Positions 5,985-9,579 of a stretch of 9,579 nt of DNA are shown here, piece by piece. The notes beneath the pieces are model-generated. The model did not search any database. It was given only the letters and a program-made list of their open reading frames with translations, and was not told where the DNA came from. This stretch comes from Lachnospiraceae bacterium (GTDB lineage: Bacteria > Bacillota > Clostridia > Lachnospirales > Lachnospiraceae): positions 1 to 9,579 of the forward strand of contig JAAUZS010000085.1 of the NCBI GenBank assembly GCA_014804495.1, given 5' to 3'. The translations under genes were made by a program, and so were the position numbers. Each line of letters starts with the position of its first letter. The first letter of the stretch is position 1.

Positions 5985-8900
5985 ATGATATTACTGAAAG
6001 CAAACCCAAAATTAAAAAATGTTTTTGCAAAATTGATTAAAACAATGAATGTTACGGTAGCATGGACCGACGTCTTCGTAATAGTAAATAATAATCTTAT
6101 TTTAGCCGGAGATATGCGTTCGCTGATTTTCAGTTTTGACAATAGAAAAATATATACAAATATACTGGAATTACCGCTTGCCAGCACGCATATCGACAGC
6201 ATACCGGACAACGGTATGTTGGAAAATGTAATAAATATGAGCCTGTACGCTTTCGGTAAATGGGGCAGCATCGGCGCTCTTAGGGTAGATAAGGACTATC
6301 CGTCGCTTAACTCCCTATTTGAAAGTGTGCTTCAACCGGTAAATATAGAACCGGCTTTCAACTCGGAAAACTTCCGTTTTTACAGGAACGGCATTCAGAT
6401 TACTTATGAAGACACTATATTTGACGTGCTTAAATTTCTTAGACACGAAGACAAGCTGAAAGAAGAGCAGAACCTGATAACCCAGACTGCCTACGAGCAG
6501 AAAAATGAAACTGCAGAGAACGACAGTTTCAGCGAAGATGTCTCCATTCATGAAGAATACGTATATAATAATTACATTGATAATAACTACACTGATAATA
6601 ACTACACTGACAATAGCTACACCGACAATAACTATACTGACAATAACTACGCTGACAACAGCTACACTGACAATGGCTACGCTGACAACAGCTACACTAA
6701 CAATGACTACGCTGACAACAGCTACACTGACAATGACTACGCTGACAACAGCTACACCGGCAATGACTACACTGACAATAACTATACCGATATGGAAGAC
6801 GATGCGTATGACTCTGAAATCGGGCTTTGGAATAATCTTATCTGGAAAAAGGAGACCTGTATCTTTGAGAAGCATTCCGGAAGCGGGGACTCCACATCCA
6901 ATTCCATGATAGGACATGACTTCTATATAACCGATAATTTATGCCCAAGATGCAGGGAAAAACTATATATGGCCATGTACCCTTCCGGCAAAGAGCTGCT
7001 GATTGATACAGAAGAAGGAAGAGTATTTATGGCGAGAACTTACACCTGCCATAACTGTAATTCCTTCTACACCCCGCGTCCAAAGAGGCTGTTGCAGGAA
7101 GGTGATGTATACAGCTTAAAGTTTGATGCAGACAGGACTGCGTATGAGGACTATCTTTCAATTCTGGGGGAAACCGCTGAAAGGACCGCAAATTATAAAT
7201 TCAATGAATTCGAAACAGAGCGCAATGGCGGAAAAGAAGGCAATGCCAAACCGGATTCTTTCTATATAAATGAATTCAACCGCGGCGCTGTGACACACGG
7301 CAATAGAAATGACGCCCCAAGCCCAGAGTCACTTGATGTCCAACAAGCATGGAAAAAAGCTCACGCCGAGCGTGTCCGTGCTGAGCGTGAGAAAGCCGAG
7401 CGCGAGACTATGGAGCGTGAGCGGCGTGAACGTGAGCGGTTGGAACGCGAGCGTGAAGAGCAGGAAAGAATCTCTCGTGAGATAGCCGAACAGGAACACA
7501 GGGAATTTGAAAGAATTGAACGTCTGAGAGCCGAGCAGGCACGATTGGAACGCGAAAAACTGGAGTGGGAACGCGCCGAGCAGGAACGACTGGAACGTGA
7601 AAGAGCCGAACAGGAACGCAGGGACCTCGAAAGAGCCGAACGTCTGAGGGCTGAGAAAGAACAATTTGAACGTGAAAAATTAGAGTGGGAACGCGCCGAA
7701 CAGGAGCGTTTAGAGCGCGACAGAGCTGAACGTGAACGCTTAGAGCAGGAAAGAATTGAGCGTGACAGAGCTGAACGCGAGCGTTTGGAGCAGGAACGGC
7801 TTGAGTGGGAACGGACTAAACAAGAAAGACTGGCTCGTGAGAAGGCAGAACGCGAACGTTTAGAGCAGGAAAGAATCGAGCGCGAAAAGGCAGACCAGGA
7901 AAGGCGGGAGCGGGAAAAAGCTGAATGGGAACGCCTGGAGCGGGAAAAAGCCGAGTTTGAAAAAGCCGAAAAGGAAAGATTAGAACGCGAAAGAATCGAA
8001 CGGGAAAAAGCCGAAAAAGAAAGATTGGAGCGCGAAAGAATCGAACGGGAAAAAGCCGAGAAAGAAAGGCTGGAGCGCGAAAAAATCGAACGGGAAAAAG
8101 CCGAGAAAGAAAGACTGGAACGCGAAAGAATAGAGCGCGAACAAGCTGAAAAGGAACGTGTCAGAAAGGAACAGGCAAAACTGGCAATAAGACAGGAGAT
8201 ATTGCTTCTTTCCGGGAAAAACACTGATGAACTGAGAAAGCTCCTATCAGACTTAGAGCACAAAAGTGCAACACAAGCGGATGAAAATGCATTAAGCGAA
8301 GAAGAGAACAACTATATGCTGGCTGTACGTGAGACGCTTCGGACGAAACTGAGCGCCAAATACGCCGCACGCATAAGCACGTTAGGCAGGTTATCTTTCC
8401 AACAGCTTTCTGACCTAAGGGCTCAGATTAAAAATGAATATGTCCTTTACAACGGCGAACAGGAAGAATATCTTGAGAAGATTGATATCTATCTGAATAA
8501 GGCAGAATCAGAAATTCTGGATCAAAAGATAGAGTTAAGCAGGGATAAGACTTATGCAGAAATCGAACGGATTATGGAGGAAGTTTCGAAGCGCAGCTGT
8601 CCGGACGATATAAAGCAGTCTGCCCTTAATAAGCTGGAACAGATAAAATCCGAACGCGCCGCAGTTGAGGTTGAAGACCTGATTGCGCACATCCCACATA
8701 ATCTGGATAAGAAACAGCTCGCTGTATATCTGGAAAAGATAGACAAGTATAAAGGCGTTGACCTCTCACCATACAGTGAGCTTTTGGAAGAAAAAAACAA
8801 TATGGCGGAAGAAGAAGAGATATCCGCCATGATGAACCGCGGCGGCAGAAAAGACAGAGCGGCGCTATGGAGTCTTTATGAGGAATTAAAAGCCAGAGAT

Positions 8901-9578
8901 TTTAAAGAGGAAAATAAAGCGCCTTATCTGCAAAAGATATATGATGAGGTTCGTAAAATGGATGAGGAGCAAATCAATAAACTCTGTCCAGGCGTTGAGA
9001 GCCTTTCTTTTGACGACGGGCTGGCAGTATATGAACAGATTGAGCAGGGAATGTTCCTTCCTGAAATCAAAACCGATGCTTTGGATATGATAAAAAGACA
9101 CCTTACCAAGCTCAAAACTGACGAAAGTGTTCAGCTCATGCGTAAATTAAAGCTCAATATTGAAGATATCCTGACTGATTCTGAACGCGACGGTTTATAT
9201 TTTTGTGATGAAGAGAATAACGATGCAATGAGGAATGCCATAGACGGTTATGCCGGCCAAAGAGAGCCTTATGAATACCCTCTTATGGTCTGTGACGCTT
9301 CACGCAGCCACACCGGAAAAGATGGCTTTGTCATTACTCCGGAACACATTTTTTATCATACGGTTTTTAATTCGGGAAAAATAAATATTGCGGATATCGC
9401 AGAAGTAAAGGCAAACAACGGACTTTTAAACAAAGGTATCTATGTAAAATACTATGGCGGAAACAAAGAAAAACTCCCCAACAATATAAATCCTGAAAAT
9501 TGGGATACATTTGCAAGGATACTGGACGACTTAGTAAACTATCTACATGAGAAAACAACGAATGCCACGCTGCGCTAG
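5985..9578 (+). CDS. Large modular zinc-ribbon protein with low-complexity repeats, long charged helix and helical repeats; function unknown
   Basis: A complete 1197-residue protein that I do not recognise. The start has GAGGTGG 4 nt upstream; the stop is TAG at 9576-9578. Modules in order: (1) a globular alpha/beta domain, residues 1-165; (2) 15 tandem NNYTD-like pentapeptides, 195-269; (3) a probable zinc ribbon, C320-P-R-C323 and C355-H-N-C358, inside a domain of about 275-410 that continues with FYTPRPKRLLQEGDVYSLKF; Cys292 and His297 lie nearby; (4) a Glu/Arg/Lys helix, about 455-740, with five-residue periodicity; (5) about six weak helical repeats of roughly 50 residues, 747-1057, with YLEKID-like second helices; (6) a C-terminal domain, about 1095-1190, with GFVITPEHIFYH and a final amphipathic helix, perhaps PH-like. 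No signal peptide, membrane segment, Walker motif or enzyme signature is visible, so a cytoplasmic scaffold is the best inference. It is divergent from the regulator and the flagellar operon; a link to either is unproven. Confidence 0.85.
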   Translation: MILLKANPKLKNVFAKLIKTMNVTVAWTDVFVIVNNNLILAGDMRSLIFSFDNRKIYTNILELPLASTHIDSIPDNGMLENVINMSLYAFGKWGSIGALRVDKDYPSLNSLFESVLQPVNIEPAFNSENFRFYRNGIQITYEDTIFDVLKFLRHEDKLKEEQNLITQTAYEQKNETAENDSFSEDVSIHEEYVYNNYIDNNYTDNNYTDNSYTDNNYTDNNYADNSYTDNGYADNSYTNNDYADNSYTDNDYADNSYTGNDYTDNNYTDMEDDAYDSEIGLWNNLIWKKETCIFEKHSGSGDSTSNSMIGHDFYITDNLCPRCREKLYMAMYPSGKELLIDTEEGRVFMARTYTCHNCNSFYTPRPKRLLQEGDVYSLKFDADRTAYEDYLSILGETAERTANYKFNEFETERNGGKEGNAKPDSFYINEFNRGAVTHGNRNDAPSPESLDVQQAWKKAHAERVRAEREKAERETMERERRERERLEREREEQERISREIAEQEHREFERIERLRAEQARLEREKLEWERAEQERLERERAEQERRDLERAERLRAEKEQFEREKLEWERAEQERLERDRAERERLEQERIERDRAERERLEQERLEWERTKQERLAREKAERERLEQERIEREKADQERREREKAEWERLEREKAEFEKAEKERLERERIEREKAEKERLERERIEREKAEKERLEREKIEREKAEKERLERERIEREQAEKERVRKEQAKLAIRQEILLLSGKNTDELRKLLSDLEHKSATQADENALSEEENNYMLAVRETLRTKLSAKYAARISTLGRLSFQQLSDLRAQIKNEYVLYNGEQEEYLEKIDIYLNKAESEILDQKIELSRDKTYAEIERIMEEVSKRSCPDDIKQSALNKLEQIKSERAAVEVEDLIAHIPHNLDKKQLAVYLEKIDKYKGVDLSPYSELLEEKNNMAEEEEISAMMNRGGRKDRAALWSLYEELKARDFKEENKAPYLQKIYDEVRKMDEEQINKLCPGVESLSFDDGLAVYEQIEQGMFLPEIKTDALDMIKRHLTKLKTDESVQLMRKLKLNIEDILTDSERDGLYFCDEENNDAMRNAIDGYAGQREPYEYPLMVCDASRSHTGKDGFVITPEHIFYHTVFNSGKINIADIAEVKANNGLLNKGIYVKYYGGNKEKLPNNINPENWDTFARILDDLVNYLHEKTTNATLR
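6567..6791 (+). repeat. 15-bp tandem repeat, 15 copies, encoding NNYTD-type pentapeptides
   Basis: Exactly 75 codons (residues 195-269 of the modular protein) divide into 15 in-frame five-residue units. All 15 have Asn first and Tyr third; position 2 is N, S, G or D, position 4 is T, A or I, and position 5 is almost always D (one N, one G). The tract is polar, acidic and probably disordered, and links the N-terminal domain to the zinc ribbon. The DNA is also repetitive (AAC-x-TAC-ACT-GAC), so recent slippage expansion is likely and copy number may vary between strains. Confidence 0.92.
6657..6776 (+). repeat. 30-bp higher-order repeat within the pentapeptide tract, 4 copies
   Basis: Pentapeptide units 7-14 alternate NSYT(D/N/G) and N(G/D)Y(A/T)D, forming four 30-bp copies that begin AACAGCTACAC and differ by only a few bases. 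The two-unit period points to a later duplication of a pair of units, separate from the original 15-bp expansion. Confidence 0.8.
6942..7058 (+). other. Encoded zinc-ribbon core (CPRC-x31-CHNC)
   Basis: Codons 320-358 encode two CxxC knuckles, C320/C323 and C355/C358, with 31 residues of predicted beta-rich sequence between them. This spacing suits a zinc ribbon binding one structural Zn ion. Such modules mediate protein or nucleic-acid contacts; which applies here cannot be read from the sequence. Confidence 0.75.
7347..8204 (+). repeat. Purine-rich repetitive DNA encoding a ~285-residue E/R/K helix with five-residue period
   Basis: Residues about 455-740 of the modular protein consist almost wholly of Glu, Arg, Lys, Gln, Ala and scattered Leu/Ile, in pentads of the kind A-E-K-E-R / L-E-R-E-R / I-E-R-E-K. 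A five-residue step turns about 140 degrees on an alpha helix, so the Ala/Leu/Ile positions wander round the helix and do not form a heptad stripe. This favours a single stable alpha helix held by i to i+4 salt bridges over a canonical coiled coil. At 1.5 angstrom per residue it could span roughly 40 nm. The coding strand is GA-rich, which produces a long spurious Ser/Arg/Phe-rich reading frame on the other strand. Confidence 0.85.
7959..8138 (+). repeat. 45-bp tandem repeat, 4 near-identical copies
   Basis: Four 45-bp units start at 7959, 8004, 8049 and 8094, each encoding EKAEKERLERERIER with at most one residue changed (R to K in copy 3). A fifth, degenerate unit begins EQAEKERVRKEQ. Copies differ mainly at synonymous third positions. 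This is the youngest-looking part of the charged helix tract. Confidence 0.9.
8223..9155 (+). repeat. Cryptic ~50-residue helical repeats (about six units) in the modular protein
   Basis: By eye, residues 747-1057 align as units with first helices starting near 747, 804, 856, 908, 957 and 1008 (steps of 57, 52, 52, 49 and 51). The first helices read SFQQLSDLRAQIKN, TYAEIERIMEEVSK, RAALWSLYEELKA and FDDGLAVYEQIEQG. After about 10 residues comes a second helix such as EEYLEKIDIYLNKAESEI, APYLQKIYDEVRKMDEEQI or TDALDMIKRHLTKLKTDE. Similarity is visible only at protein level, so the units are old, unlike the 15-bp and 45-bp repeats. An alpha-solenoid-like or helical-hairpin array is the likely fold. 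Confidence 0.5.
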
Positions 9579-9579
9579 T

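Noticed and set aside
6505..6909. 134-codon plus-strand frame with a Thr/Ala/Leu/Ile-rich repeat inside the modular gene.
   Set aside because: An out-of-frame reading of the 15-bp repeat, without ribosome binding site or normal composition.
6315..6917. 200-codon minus-strand frame with hydrophobic VVSVVIVSVAVV runs resembling a membrane protein.
   Set aside because: The hydrophobic stretch is the complement of the NNYTD-coding repeat (GTN and ATN codons from GAC, TAC, AAT); it is an artefact of the repeat.
7361..8311. 316-codon minus-strand frame rich in Ser/Arg/Phe (repeated SFSAFSRS).
   Set aside because: It is the antisense shadow of the GAA/GAG/CGN-rich charged-helix tract; its repeats mirror the sense repeats and it has no independent start signal.
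1..9579. Mobile elements, CRISPR arrays, phage defence systems, tRNA or rRNA genes.
   Set aside because: No transposase, integrase, nuclease or helicase-type ORF, no spaced direct-repeat array and no tRNA- or rRNA-like segment was seen; all repeats are in-frame protein-coding tracts.

Overview
The window looks like chromosomal DNA from a motile, low-to-moderate G+C Gram-positive anaerobe. My best guess is a member of the Clostridia, probably Lachnospiraceae. This rests on the style of the flagellar proteins (FlgK starting MPSTFFGL, a FlgM with the Bacillus/Clostridium-type DKIxISS motif), strong AGGAGG-type ribosome binding sites, AT-rich intergenic DNA and a SARP-like winged-helix regulator of a kind familiar from Clostridia. 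No taxonomic marker gene is present, so this is inference.

Layout. Positions 1-4961 (minus strand, read right to left) hold a late flagellar operon: flgM (anti-sigma-28), flgN (export chaperone), two different adjacent flgK genes (hook-filament junction protein), and the first 179 codons of flgL, which runs off the left edge. Gaps between genes are 16-43 nt, each with a ribosome binding site. A near-consensus sigma-28 (FliA/SigD) promoter, TAAAGTCT-N11-TCCGATAC, sits about 57-90 nt upstream of flgM. The operon therefore appears to be switched on by the sigma factor that its first product inhibits.

Positions 5085-5738 (minus strand, just upstream of the flgM promoter) encode a 217-residue regulator. 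It joins an N-terminal segment resembling a histidine-kinase dimerisation domain, with the phospho-acceptor His replaced by Arg, to a C-terminal SARP/OmpR-like winged helix. It has its own sigma-A-type promoter. No clear terminator separates it from flgM.

Positions 5739-5984 form a divergent intergenic region. Positions 5985-9578 (plus strand) encode one complete 1197-residue modular protein that I do not recognise: a globular N-terminal domain, 15 tandem NNYTD-like pentapeptides, a CxxC-x31-CxxC zinc ribbon, about 285 residues of E/R/K-rich helix with a five-residue period, about six cryptic helical repeats of roughly 50 residues, and a C-terminal domain that may have a PH-like fold. No signal peptide or membrane segment is evident, so it is probably a large cytoplasmic scaffold-type protein. 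I saw no tRNA, rRNA, CRISPR array, insertion sequence or phage gene.

How the parts fit. The flagellar genes form one assembly module: FlgM gates late gene expression, FlgN escorts FlgK and FlgL to the export apparatus, and FlgK plus FlgL build the hook-filament junction. The regulator is positioned where it could link motility to another signal, or control the divergent modular gene, but only adjacency supports this.
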